Shown in pieces: positions 51,415 through 59,386 of a DNA stretch of 64,000 nt (positions are counted from its first letter, which is position 1; each line of letters begins with the position of its first letter). This stretch comes from an uncultured Oscillospiraceae bacterium. Its GTDB lineage: Bacteria; Bacillota; Clostridia; Oscillospirales; Acutalibacteraceae. Below the pieces are notes generated by a model. The model had not been told where the DNA came from and ran no database searches. It saw only the letters and a program-made list of their open reading frames with translations. The translations under genes were made by a program, and so were the position numbers. The stretch covers positions 6,400 to 70,399 of the forward strand of contig UQHH01000008.1 in the NCBI GenBank assembly GCA_900540865.1. The letters run 5' to 3'.

Positions 51415-53790
51415 TTAGTCAAAGATTTCTGCCTTGACCCACATGGCAGGATGGAGATAATTCGATACGGTCACCGGATTGCGCCCCAGTCCCCCTCCCG
51501 TAGCATGGTGCAGCCATCCCGCATCTGTAGCGGCTATACCAGGGGAGCGGGTCCAGCTAGCAGTTTCAGAAGTAACGTAAGTGCTGAAAAAATTCCAGTT
51601 GCTCAGCGTATATTGGCGCCGGCCGGTTGTCTCCAAACTTGTTCCGTTGTGCCATTCCTTACACATATATCTCGCAGCCTCCTGGTAAGAAAGCGCAAAC
51701 GGGTAGGCATAGCCTTCTTCCGCATTCGGCGTGCTGATGTCGGCGGTGATGTTGCCATACTCGCCTACCACGACGTCCGCGTCGCTCTTTACCGCAAAGG
51801 ATTTCAAGCCGGCGAGCGAGCCGGTGGAGGCTCCCGCGTTTGTTCCGGTGTTGGTATTGTCGTACCAAAGCTCAATGGCCTGTTTTACGTTAGAGGCTGC
51901 GTAATCGTAATTGCCGGAATCCTTAAAACTCACTTCGCCGACAGGCAGGCTATTCAAGCGGACAATCAGGTAATAGCCGTCTTGCTCCGTGATTGCCATC
52001 CAGTCGGAGTCGTCATCGAGCTTTTCGCCGGGAATGACGTGGGTCGCGCCGTTCACGCTTTCGTCCCACCTTACGTTGACCGTCCATGTGGCGTACTTGG
52101 AGTCGTCATAAACAGAGGTAACGCGTATGGTGAGGGTCGGTACGGTTTCCGCCGCGCCGACGGTGAGCCTGCCGTTTTGGTCGATACTGCTGAGCGTGCC
52201 GTTATACCCAACCAGGCTCCAGGTGACGGCCTTATTTACGCCGATAGAACCCTGTACGGCCGCGCTGAAGCCATAGCTTGTGCCGCGCATGATATCAATG
52301 GGCTTTTCCTTGATGGCAACGGAGTTAATCTTCATTTTGGATTTGCGCAGTGCGTCAACGATTTGGTCGTTGCCGCTTGGGTCGTTTGCCTCTTCCCAGC
52401 GGGTAAGCTCCTCGTAGCTTACAGCCTGCATATCGGCGTGGATTGCGTAGTACATTTTATCGTCCGACGGCTTGATGAGCGCCAATTTTTCAAGGAAATT
52501 GTCGGTCTGCTCGCCGGGGGCGAGGTAATGGCCCCACCATACCCAGCCGTCGTCTGTGCCGGTTTCGCGGTCGTCGATAATCCATTTTTTGACCGGCTTG
52601 CCGTCCCAGTCGCTTAATAAGATAACATTTTCCCCGTATACCCATTCTATGTAGTCGAAGAAGCTGGGGTTATTCTGTCCGTTTATTTCCCATTTGTTTT
52701 TGCCGTCCGCCCAGCGGTGCGGGGTGTATTCACATTCGCCGTTTACCTGCGGGATGGTGTAGCCGACATCCACGGCGGAATCGATGAGCTCGTCGTGCAG
52801 GTCGTCATGCACGCCGGTCATGTCCTTGTTCTGGTCTTCGTTGGCCCGTTCGGGGATTGGCGTTTGCAGGAAGTCGGCAATGCCGTTCTCGTCCTCGTCG
52901 ATAAGGATATTGCGCGGGTTTTCATTGTTGACCTGGGCGTCGAGCAGTACAAAATTGCCGTAAACGCCGTTGGGGTCGTTTTCCTTCGTCTGGATGTACC
53001 AGGGAAGCTCATCGTCGTCGAGACCTGTTTCCGGATTGACAATGCCCGCCGGAAGGTACTGGCTGTTGACGTTGAGAATTTCGCCCGCGGGGTCAACCGT
53101 GAGGTCGTCAACGGTAAGGCTTGTCCCGTGGATGGCGTTGTAACGGGACAGGTACGCAGAAATAGAAAGGCGGTTAGCGGAAATCGACGTGGTACGAAAC
53201 GCCGTGAAATAAACGCGCTGCCTTGCGACAATGTGCTCGCCGTTATCCGCCTTTAAGCTGAGGATGCGGGCGTATTCCCTTGCCGCGTCCTCGCCGCCCT
53301 CAAAAACGGCGCCGCCCGCGGGGGCGTCGGTTTCAAGCACTACCGGCCAACCGGTTTCCTCGTCGGCTGTAATTCTGTAGTTTGTGCCGGGATAGAAGGT
53401 GATGAAGCGCCCGTCCGTGTCAATCATATAGCGGTCGGGCGTGTATTCCTGAATCATGGGATAGAATTCCATGAATTCCTTGAGCTGGATACGGGCAAAA
53501 ATGTCGCCGTAGGTCCTGTCATCACTTTGCGACTCTGAATTCCCGGGGTTCCATACGCTGATTTTCTTTGAAAGCTCCGGATTCACGGGGTTCCAGTTCT
53601 GCGCCTTTGTACGGTCGTACTCTTCTACCAGCACCGCTTTGTAAAGCAGTTCTTCGGTCATGGCGTCGTTCGTTTTGTGCTGGCGGTAGTTGTTCCAGGC
53701 GAAGGTGCCGCCGAGCAGCGCCAAAATCAGAACCATCGACACGGCGGCGGTTATTCTTTTGCGCCGCTTTTTGCTGTCTGTGTTCGTCAT
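51415..53790 (-). CDS. SipW-dependent large secreted protein C, variable C-terminus
   Basis: 791 residues from ATG 53790 (GGAGAG upstream; the frame extends seven codons further). Same layout as A and B: MTNTDSKKRRKRITAAVSM, helix, GGTFAWNNYRQHKTNDA box, repeat-like domain without the duplication, BIG2-like domain (GSIGVNKAVTWSLVGYNGT) and C-terminal domain (SWTRSPG ... LHPAMWVKAEIFD). Upstream of the last 80 residues it is very similar to A and B; within them only the framework (W-RS-G, PAMWV-AEIF) is kept. It has an extra DLHDELIDSA-type insertion (VHDDLHDELID). The gene lies 73 bases downstream of gene D. Confidence 0.84.
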   Translation of the reverse strand: MTNTDSKKRRKRITAAVSMVLILALLGGTFAWNNYRQHKTNDAMTEELLYKAVLVEEYDRTKAQNWNPVNPELSKKISVWNPGNSESQSDDRTYGDIFARIQLKEFMEFYPMIQEYTPDRYMIDTDGRFITFYPGTNYRITADEETGWPVVLETDAPAGGAVFEGGEDAAREYARILSLKADNGEHIVARQRVYFTAFRTTSISANRLSISAYLSRYNAIHGTSLTVDDLTVDPAGEILNVNSQYLPAGIVNPETGLDDDELPWYIQTKENDPNGVYGNFVLLDAQVNNENPRNILIDEDENGIADFLQTPIPERANEDQNKDMTGVHDDLHDELIDSAVDVGYTIPQVNGECEYTPHRWADGKNKWEINGQNNPSFFDYIEWVYGENVILLSDWDGKPVKKWIIDDRETGTDDGWVWWGHYLAPGEQTDNFLEKLALIKPSDDKMYYAIHADMQAVSYEELTRWEEANDPSGNDQIVDALRKSKMKINSVAIKEKPIDIMRGTSYGFSAAVQGSIGVNKAVTWSLVGYNGTLSSIDQNGRLTVGAAETVPTLTIRVTSVYDDSKYATWTVNVRWDESVNGATHVIPGEKLDDDSDWMAITEQDGYYLIVRLNSLPVGEVSFKDSGNYDYAASNVKQAIELWYDNTNTGTNAGASTGSLAGLKSFAVKSDADVVVGEYGNITADISTPNAEEGYAYPFALSYQEAARYMCKEWHNGTSLETTGRRQYTLSNWNFFSTYVTSETASWTRSPGIAATDAGWLHHATGGGLGRNPVTVSNYLHPAMWVKAEIFD

Positions 53791-53863
53791 CCTTTTAACT
53801 CTCCTTTTCACATATTGATATCGTAAGGTTCAGCGGAAAACCGCCTGGCCTTATCAGCAATGA

Positions 53864-55651
53864 TTATAAAATGGCGACGGCGATTTCCGCGGTGACAGCC
53901 TCTCCGGCCGCGCCCGCTTGCACCGACTGCGCAACCACCCTGATGGCGGAAGCGGTTTCGTCCGCTCCCACGGTCAATATGCCGTGTTCATCGATAACGG
54001 TTCCGGCGGAAGCGTTTCCCTCTACACGCCAGGTTACCTTTTGTGTAATGTTTGTGCCTGTGACGTTCGCGCGAAACTGCTGTACTGCGCCCTTGGGCAA
54101 CGCAACAGGCTGCGCGGGCGACGTAATGCTTACGCCCGATACGACAGGCTTTACGGCTACATTAAGCTTGATGCTTGCCGATTTTTCGGGGTCAATCCGC
54201 GAAGATGCGGTAACGGTCAGGGAGGACGCCGTTTCGTTGGTACCGACGGTCAGAAGGCCCGTATCGCTGATAAACGAACCGCCGCTGCTGCCCGTTAGGC
54301 TCCACTGTACATCCTGCGGGATGCCGACCGAGCCGATGACCGTAGCGCGGAACTGCTGTGCCTGGCCGAAATACACCTCGCTGAGGTTATTGGGGCTCAG
54401 GGTAACGGCTGTAACCTTCATGCCGGCCTTTTGCAGCGCTTCCACGATTTCGTTGTTGCCGGAAGGATCTCCCGGCGTTTTCCAGCGGCCAAGCTCGTTA
54501 TAGGAAACGGCCTGCATATCTACATGGATGGCATAGTAAAACGCGTCGTCCGGCTGCGCTACCAGTTGAATTTGCTCCAGGAAATTGGAGGTGGATTCCT
54601 CAGGCTTTAAATACATGCCCCAATAGACCCAGCCCTCGGTATTTTCCGCGGAGTCGTCCACAATCCATTTTTTAACCGGCTGGCCGTCCCACTGGCTCAG
54701 CAGGATTACATCGCTGCCGTATACCCATTGGACGTAATCGAAAAAGCTTTCGCCCGTTATGCCTACAGGAGATGGCTGCCATTTGTACAGGCCCTCCTGC
54801 CACTGGTGCGGCGTGTAGAGGCATTCACCGTTGCCGGTCTGCGTGCTGCCGACCGTGTCCGCGGTGTTGATGTCGTCCTGATGACGGCTGCTTTGGTCGG
54901 ACTTAGCGTTTAAAACGCCGGTAACAAGGGAACGGCTGCCTACCGTACGGTCAACGACTTGGTCGGTCACGATAAAGTCGCCGTAAATACCGTTCGGGTC
55001 GCCCTGCTGCGTGCGGATGTAAAAGGGAAGGTCGCTGTCCTTCACGCCGTCTTCCACGCCGTCCGCCGGGTATTCGTCGATATGCTTGGGGGTGTCGTAC
55101 ATACGTACCTGTTCGATTACATGGGGGGTTCCTCCATATTTCGCCTCTATAATCGAGGCGTACGCCCTGGCGGCGTCCTGCCCGGAGAGCGTGCCGCTTC
55201 CCACGGTGACCGCCGGGTCGCCGTTGCCGTCCGGTGTGACGGTATAGCGCACCTTCGGGTCAAAGCTGATAAAGGCACCGTCCGCGTCTACCATGTAACG
55301 GTAATCGCTGTACTCCTGTGTGACCGGATACAGCTCCATAAATTCCTTGAACTGAAGGCGGACGTAAACGTCGCCATATACCCGTGTATCGTCCGGCGTT
55401 TCTTTGCCGGGATTTTTGACGCGGACTTGTTTTTCAACAGCCGGGTCTGAGATTTTCCAGTTTTCCGCTTTGGCGGGGTCATATTTTTCTACTAAACGTG
55501 CTTTGTAAAAGGTCGCGCCGGCGTTGGCGTCGTTTGTTTTATGCTGGCGGTAATTATTCCACGCATATGTACCACCCAATACTGCTGCCAATACCATAAT
55601 ACCGACGACGGCCGCCGCTAAAACACGGCGGCCTGTACCCTTTGCGTTCAT
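53864..55651 (-). CDS. SipW-dependent secreted protein D with two BIG2-like domains
   Basis: 595 residues from ATG 55651 (AGGAGGG upstream). The same N-terminal box (GGTYAWNNYRQHKTNDAN) follows a signal helix, then the family domain (WDGQPVKKWIVDDSAENTEGWVYWGMYLKPEEST, HVDMQAVSYNELGRW). It diverges from A-C over most of its length and ends in two Ig-like/BIG2 domains (GSVGIPQDVQWSLTGSSGG and TGTNITQKVTWRVEGNASAG) instead of the lectin-like C-terminus. It is the first and least similar paralog after the peptidase gene, probably the founder or a base subunit. No sortase motif. Confidence 0.83.
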   Translation of the reverse strand: MNAKGTGRRVLAAAVVGIMVLAAVLGGTYAWNNYRQHKTNDANAGATFYKARLVEKYDPAKAENWKISDPAVEKQVRVKNPGKETPDDTRVYGDVYVRLQFKEFMELYPVTQEYSDYRYMVDADGAFISFDPKVRYTVTPDGNGDPAVTVGSGTLSGQDAARAYASIIEAKYGGTPHVIEQVRMYDTPKHIDEYPADGVEDGVKDSDLPFYIRTQQGDPNGIYGDFIVTDQVVDRTVGSRSLVTGVLNAKSDQSSRHQDDINTADTVGSTQTGNGECLYTPHQWQEGLYKWQPSPVGITGESFFDYVQWVYGSDVILLSQWDGQPVKKWIVDDSAENTEGWVYWGMYLKPEESTSNFLEQIQLVAQPDDAFYYAIHVDMQAVSYNELGRWKTPGDPSGNNEIVEALQKAGMKVTAVTLSPNNLSEVYFGQAQQFRATVIGSVGIPQDVQWSLTGSSGGSFISDTGLLTVGTNETASSLTVTASSRIDPEKSASIKLNVAVKPVVSGVSITSPAQPVALPKGAVQQFRANVTGTNITQKVTWRVEGNASAGTVIDEHGILTVGADETASAIRVVAQSVQAGAAGEAVTAEIAVAIL

Positions 55652-56078
55652 ATTATCCCTCCTATCGTATGTTTCACTTTTCTGAAAATTAGGTTTTAAA
55701 AAAACAAGCCCGTTTATGGGACAAAGAGCCACGCGTATACACAAGCGTTTACCATCATTTTCCCTCCCAGGCCGTAATTTTTAATGAATATTGGTTTTGT
55801 TTTCGACTTATTTCGATAAATTTCGACAGCAACGGGCGCACGGTTACCCGGCGCCGTCCTATCCAACGGCGTTGATTTCATGCCTTTAAAATTGACATAC
55901 CCACTCTTCAGGGAGCGCAGGCTGCCCCGTCTGCTTTTTGCAGTATTTCGGCAAGAGCCCGATTTTGTATTTGTGCAACGCATGAAAACCACAACATACT
56001 GTGATATTCATGCGTTGCTGAATATTGGCCTGCTTAAAAATAAAGCTTGATTTATCCTTCCAGTTGCGTTTTACGCTG
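55652..56078 (-). other. Intergenic region between sipW and gene D
   Basis: 427 bases with no gene I can support. It contains a perfect 12-base inverted repeat, GCAACGCATGAA (55975-55986) and TTCATGCGTTGC (56007-56018), with a 20-base loop and no clear T run. Also a 14-codon frame MMVNACVYAWLFVP after GGGAGGG near 55755 that could be a leader peptide; its stop is followed by a run of T on the minus strand. Confidence 0.5.
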
Positions 56079-56783
56079 TTATTTCGATTTAGCGCCCCCT
56101 GAATTTTTCCTGCTGGACGCAATAAACACACGCAAAGCAACGATAAACCCGATGACCAGTACAACCATAGCTCCAACAAAAAGAAGGTTTGTTTTTACAT
56201 AGCTGAAGGCTTCGCCGAGGAATAGGTTGTGCCATACCACCTTGCCGACCACGTTGTCGGCCCAGACAACGCCGTCGTCGGCCATGCCGTTTTCGATTCC
56301 CATGGTCACAAAGGCCCGCATACCGCTCTGTTCGTAGTTTTCGTGGATGCCCACGATTTTATGGGTAACGGTCGTACCGTCCTTCTGCATAAAGGTGATG
56401 TTGTCATCGGCCTTGAGCGTATTGGGGTCAACCTGCTGGGTAACGACGAGGGAGCCCTGGGGCAGCTCGCTCTGCATGGAGCTGGTCAGCACCGTTGAGA
56501 AGGTGTATCCGAAGATGGAACGGGGGGCGTTCCCGCTCCCCTGTGTTGCGGAATACACTGTCACGATAACAGCAATCAGCACCGCATAAAACAGGCATTC
56601 AAAAATAATTGAACGAACGCGTTTTTTCTTAGACGGTTTTTGTTCTTCGCTTTGCTGCTGCGTGGCGGATATTTCAGGTTCCAATTGGGTAACGTCCTTG
56701 GAATCCGAATGAATCGGCGCGGCGGCGCCTGTGCCGGAATCCGGCTCCTGGCCAGCCGGGGCGCCGGGCTTGACAGGTTCCAT
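56079..56783 (-). CDS. sipW: SipW-type (ER-like) signal peptidase I
   Basis: 234 residues. An extended Gln/Glu/Pro-rich cytoplasmic N-terminus (1-55) is followed by membrane helix 1 (about 60-80), the protease domain and membrane helix 2 (about 200-220). The nucleophile is Ser102 (LTSSMQSELPQGSLVV) and the partner is His141 (DGTTVTHKIVGI), which is the Ser-His arrangement of SipW and ER-type peptidases rather than the Ser-Lys of ordinary SipS. The Asp of the usual KGDxN box reads Ile (MGIENGMADD); nearby Asp169/Asp170 may replace it. It should cleave the signals of the WNNYRQHKTN proteins encoded next to it. The gene is preceded by a candidate LytTR site and promoter. Confidence 0.9.
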   Translation of the reverse strand: MEPVKPGAPAGQEPDSGTGAAAPIHSDSKDVTQLEPEISATQQQSEEQKPSKKKRVRSIIFECLFYAVLIAVIVTVYSATQGSGNAPRSIFGYTFSTVLTSSMQSELPQGSLVVTQQVDPNTLKADDNITFMQKDGTTVTHKIVGIHENYEQSGMRAFVTMGIENGMADDGVVWADNVVGKVVWHNLFLGEAFSYVKTNLLFVGAMVVLVIGFIVALRVFIASSRKNSGGAKSK

Positions 56784-56925
56784 ATCTGATAATAGCCTCC
56801 TTTTTAGACAGCTGGAAAACGCCTCTTTTCAAATCAAATTTGAGATACCGGTTTTTACACGCAGGCTTTTTTGCCTGCCATTACCGGCGCTAGCCTGCAA
56901 GGCATCTGCTTTTCTCACTGTCCGT

Positions 56926-56956
56926 ATAATAGCACTTGAATTTCGTTTTGTGTTAA
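56926..56956 (-). promoter_or_regulatory. Possible promoter of the sipW operon
   Basis: On the minus strand TTAACA and TATTAT are 19 bases apart; spacing is wide, as in activator-dependent promoters. About 145 bases upstream of the sipW start. Confidence 0.4.
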
Positions 56957-56964
56957 GGATTTGT

Positions 56965-56994
56965 ATGAACGGTAGCCGTATTGTGACGAACTAC
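56965..56994 (-). promoter_or_regulatory. Candidate LytTR binding site (direct repeat)
   Basis: On the minus strand GTAGTTCGT and ACCGTTCAT are two 9-base repeats separated by exactly 12 bases, directly before the possible -35. The known LytTR half-site is (T/A)(A/C)(C/A)GTTN(A/G)(T/G) with 12-13 bases spacing; the second repeat fits 9 of 9 positions and the first 7 of 9. The LytTR gene lies 1 kb upstream in the same orientation. Confidence 0.5.
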
Positions 56995-57194
56995 GTTGTT
57001 TTATGTTTTTCTGTGTCAGTTTCGGTCGTTTTTTGCACCGGCCCGGAGGATTTTACCGCCGCTTTGCGCCGGGTGATGATTCCGCCCAGCCCGTCGTACT
57101 GGTCAGTTTTACGCTTCGCGTAAATTTTCAGGACGATATATGCGGCGACCAACGCCGCAGTAATGGCTATGCTAATCCAATTCATCCACGTCAT
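56991..57194 (-). CDS. Small membrane protein of the LytTR operon
   Basis: 67 residues, with AGGAGG before ATG. One N-terminal membrane helix (WISIAITAALVAAYIVLKIYA) followed by a basic and Thr-rich cytoplasmic tail. It starts 12 bases after the Cys-pair membrane protein, so it is in the same transcript as the LytTR regulator. Possible membrane anchor or sensor; no family recognised. Confidence 0.65.
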   Translation of the reverse strand: MTWMNWISIAITAALVAAYIVLKIYAKRKTDQYDGLGGIITRRKAAVKSSGPVQKTTETDTEKHKTT

Positions 57195-57206
57195 GTTATT
57201 TACCTC

Positions 57207-58061
57207 CTAGCCACGAAATTTTTTAGAAGCAAGATGCTGCTTCCACAGCTTATTGACGCGCCTGATTGCCGCCAGGCTGGGATACAGGGTAACGGCGCCG
57301 AAAATAATCAGCAGGACGTCAAAACCCGCAAGCGCCATATCCAAAGCGTTAAACAGTGGTTCCGGCTGCTTTGGCAGCGGGAGCGCGGGTATTTCTCTCT
57401 GCTCGCTCTGCCCGCAGCTTTTGCAGACGCGTTCTTCTATACCGGCTTCTCCCTCTTTCGCGGGAACTTTCACCGTCCATTCACCATATTCGTGGCCGGC
57501 GGCCGGAACAGGCTCGGTATAGCTGTGCGCCTTGTCATGGGAACAGCTATAGGTTTTTATCCCATTTTCGGTACAGGAAGCTTCTTTTGTAATTTTTTCC
57601 ACATAGTCATGTCCCAGCGCCGCTATGCCCGGTTCAGTATAGCTTTTGCCGCAACGGGAACAAGTATAGGTTTTCACACCGTCTGTATCGCATTCCGGCG
57701 GCGTTTCGGTGAGCTTGTAATCATGCCCCAAAGCAGGAATGCTTTGTGTTTCGTCATGCGGTTTGTGCAGGCTGCAGGTACGGTGCCGCTGTCCCGGCTC
57801 GGTACAGGTAGGCGCCTTGTCTTCCACCCATTCGCTCCAGGTATGCCCGGTTGCCGGAAGCACCGCCTCATATTCCATACCGCATAATTCACATCGGAAT
57901 ACATCTGTGCCGTCCATCTGTTCTGTAGCGGGCGTGTGCGCGACAATCGAATATTTATGCTGCCCAGCCGTACAGTTATATGTTTGCTCTGCGTTTACAG
58001 AAAGAGGACTCCTTAAAAGGAGAAAACATAGAATGGACAGAGCTAAAATCGTCCTTTTCAT
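57207..58061 (-). CDS. Secreted membrane-anchored protein with Cys-pair repeats
   Basis: 284 residues. A signal peptide (to about residue 24, LCFLLLRSPLSVNA) is followed by about four repeats of 40-50 residues. Each repeat carries a GH(D/T)Y or GHTW start and Cys pairs such as CELCG, CSRCG, CKSCG with intervening TCTEPG or SCTENG. The pattern suggests small zinc- or disulfide-stabilised beta modules, seen in Firmicute cell-surface proteins (repeated GHxY...TC...CG). A membrane helix lies near the C-terminus (MALAGFDVLLIIFGAVTLYPSLAAI) with a basic end. The start overlaps the LytTR gene stop (ATGA), so they are translationally coupled. It may be the external sensor for the regulator. Confidence 0.72.
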   Translation of the reverse strand: MKRTILALSILCFLLLRSPLSVNAEQTYNCTAGQHKYSIVAHTPATEQMDGTDVFRCELCGMEYEAVLPATGHTWSEWVEDKAPTCTEPGQRHRTCSLHKPHDETQSIPALGHDYKLTETPPECDTDGVKTYTCSRCGKSYTEPGIAALGHDYVEKITKEASCTENGIKTYSCSHDKAHSYTEPVPAAGHEYGEWTVKVPAKEGEAGIEERVCKSCGQSEQREIPALPLPKQPEPLFNALDMALAGFDVLLIIFGAVTLYPSLAAIRRVNKLWKQHLASKKFRG

Positions 58062-58807
58062 ATGCTTTCCTCCTGACTTTCCGAACGCCGCCAGCTTTCC
58101 AAGGCTTCCTTAAAAGCAGCGTAATAGGTTCTCCCTACGGGCAGCTTCGTCCCGTCGGAAAGCTCCGCTTCGGTATATGTAAGGCGGCGGACATGGTCGA
58201 GCGACACAACATACAGCCGGTGAATCCGGCAGAATCCCCGTTCTGAAAGCTGAATTTGTACCTTTTTCAATGTAGATAAAAATTCAAAATACTCATGGCC
58301 ATAGTGAACACAAACCAAATTTTTCTGCACGTCAAAATATAAAATTTCTGAAATGGCAATCTGCCTGTATTCCCCAATACGGTTATACAGAACATATTCC
58401 TCACGTAGTTCGTTGACGGTATCGACCGCACGCTGAAAAACCGATTCAAAATGGTCGGGTACCCGTTTCAGCAGATACCCCGACCCTTGGGTCTCAAATA
58501 TCTCCTCAATCCGATCCCCGGGATTTTTATGAGCCAAAAAAATAATTTGACCGCTGTAACCCATCTGCCGCAGCGTGAAAGCGGTTTCAATCCCGTCATA
58601 TTCGGGTGCGTCGGCCTCCAGGAATAAAATGTCCAAATCTTCCCGCAGCTTTGGGCTGTCTAAATCAAAAAGAAGGTCGCTGCTGCTCTCATATAGGCTG
58701 ATTCTCAGGTTAATGGAGCAGTGCTGGCCAATCTCCCGGCAGCGGGAGGCATAATATTCCCGGTCTTTCTGGCATCTGTCACATATCGCAATCCGGATAA
58801 TTCTCAT
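58058..58807 (-). CDS. LytTR-family response regulator with Glu at the phosphorylation site
   Basis: 249 residues from ATG 58807 (GAGG upstream). An N-terminal receiver domain (about 1-115) is followed by a LytTR DNA-binding domain (about 140-240: AISEILYFDVQKNLVCVHYG, FLSTLKKVQIQLSERGFCRIHRLYVVSLDHV). The phospho-acceptor position reads FLEADAPEYDG: Glu64 replaces the Asp of the FLDxxMPxxDG motif, so it is probably not phosphorylated and may be permanently active or controlled by other means. Other receiver positions (switch Tyr-Leu-Lys as GSGYLLKRV) are kept. No histidine kinase is nearby. First gene of the operon. Confidence 0.87.
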   Translation of the reverse strand: MRIIRIAICDRCQKDREYYASRCREIGQHCSINLRISLYESSSDLLFDLDSPKLREDLDILFLEADAPEYDGIETAFTLRQMGYSGQIIFLAHKNPGDRIEEIFETQGSGYLLKRVPDHFESVFQRAVDTVNELREEYVLYNRIGEYRQIAISEILYFDVQKNLVCVHYGHEYFEFLSTLKKVQIQLSERGFCRIHRLYVVSLDHVRRLTYTEAELSDGTKLPVGRTYYAAFKEALESWRRSESQEESI

Positions 58808-58846
58808 AGTCCACCTCAAATTTTATGGTTCTGTATTTATCCTTGT

Positions 58847-58865
58847 ATCGTTTTTATAAAACGAT
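58847..58865 (-). promoter_or_regulatory. Perfect dyad upstream of the LytTR gene
   Basis: ATCGTTTTTATAAAACGAT has eight-base perfect arms around TAT, 40 bases upstream of the start codon. A second dyad, CACTAT-TAT-ATAGTG, lies at 58945-58959. Candidate operators. Confidence 0.5.
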
Positions 58866-59386
58866 GAAAATATTTAAGCGCCTTGTGGAAAACCTCGAAA
58901 ATAACGCTTTGCGTGCCTTGCGTATGGAAATCGACAAAATACAGCACTATTATATAGTGTTTATCAGCAAGAAACAATTTGTAAATAGTCCCAAAATTTC
59001 CCGCCAAATTTTTATTTAAATAAATGAAAGATTCTCGCTTTCCATAAAGTCTGAATTAAAAAGCATAAATTTATATAATTTAAGCCAGCCCCTAATATTA
59101 AAAAAATCATAAACAATGCAGCGGTTCGTCCAAAATAAGCACTTATCAATTTAAAAATATGTAAATACAGCCAATTTAAGAAAAACTTTTCCATTTGGTT
59201 TAGATATAACAAAAGGCCTGGCTTTCAATACAAATGTTCGAAAACCGGGCCTTATTTATATACGCGAGAGTACCAAAAACACGTTACATAAACACAGGAA
59301 CTACTTGCCAGTCTTCGACATAAACTTATATTAGGTACTTGATACGTATATGGTTACAGATGCGTGTAGAGAGGAATGGTACTAAC
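58866..59386. other. AT-rich intergenic region before the collagen-like gene
   Basis: No gene that I can support. A minus-strand frame (59012-59212) would give a small hydrophobic peptide but starts at TTG without a ribosome site. Confidence 0.4.
59213..59253 (+). terminator. Hairpin terminator upstream of the collagen-like gene
   Basis: AAGGCCTGGCTTT pairs with AAACCGGGCCTT with minor mismatches, followed by ATTTATA. Which transcript it ends is not clear. Confidence 0.55.

Noticed and set aside
44153..52617. Many long plus-strand frames (up to 388 residues) opposite the large secreted paralogs
   Set aside because: All are antisense shadows of the conserved minus-strand coding sequence and recur in each paralog only because the paralogs are similar. 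None has a ribosome site with a plausible start, or any recognisable domain.
59012..59212. 66-residue hydrophobic minus-strand frame
   Set aside because: It starts at TTG without a ribosome site in an AT-rich region; hydrophobic frames are expected there by chance.
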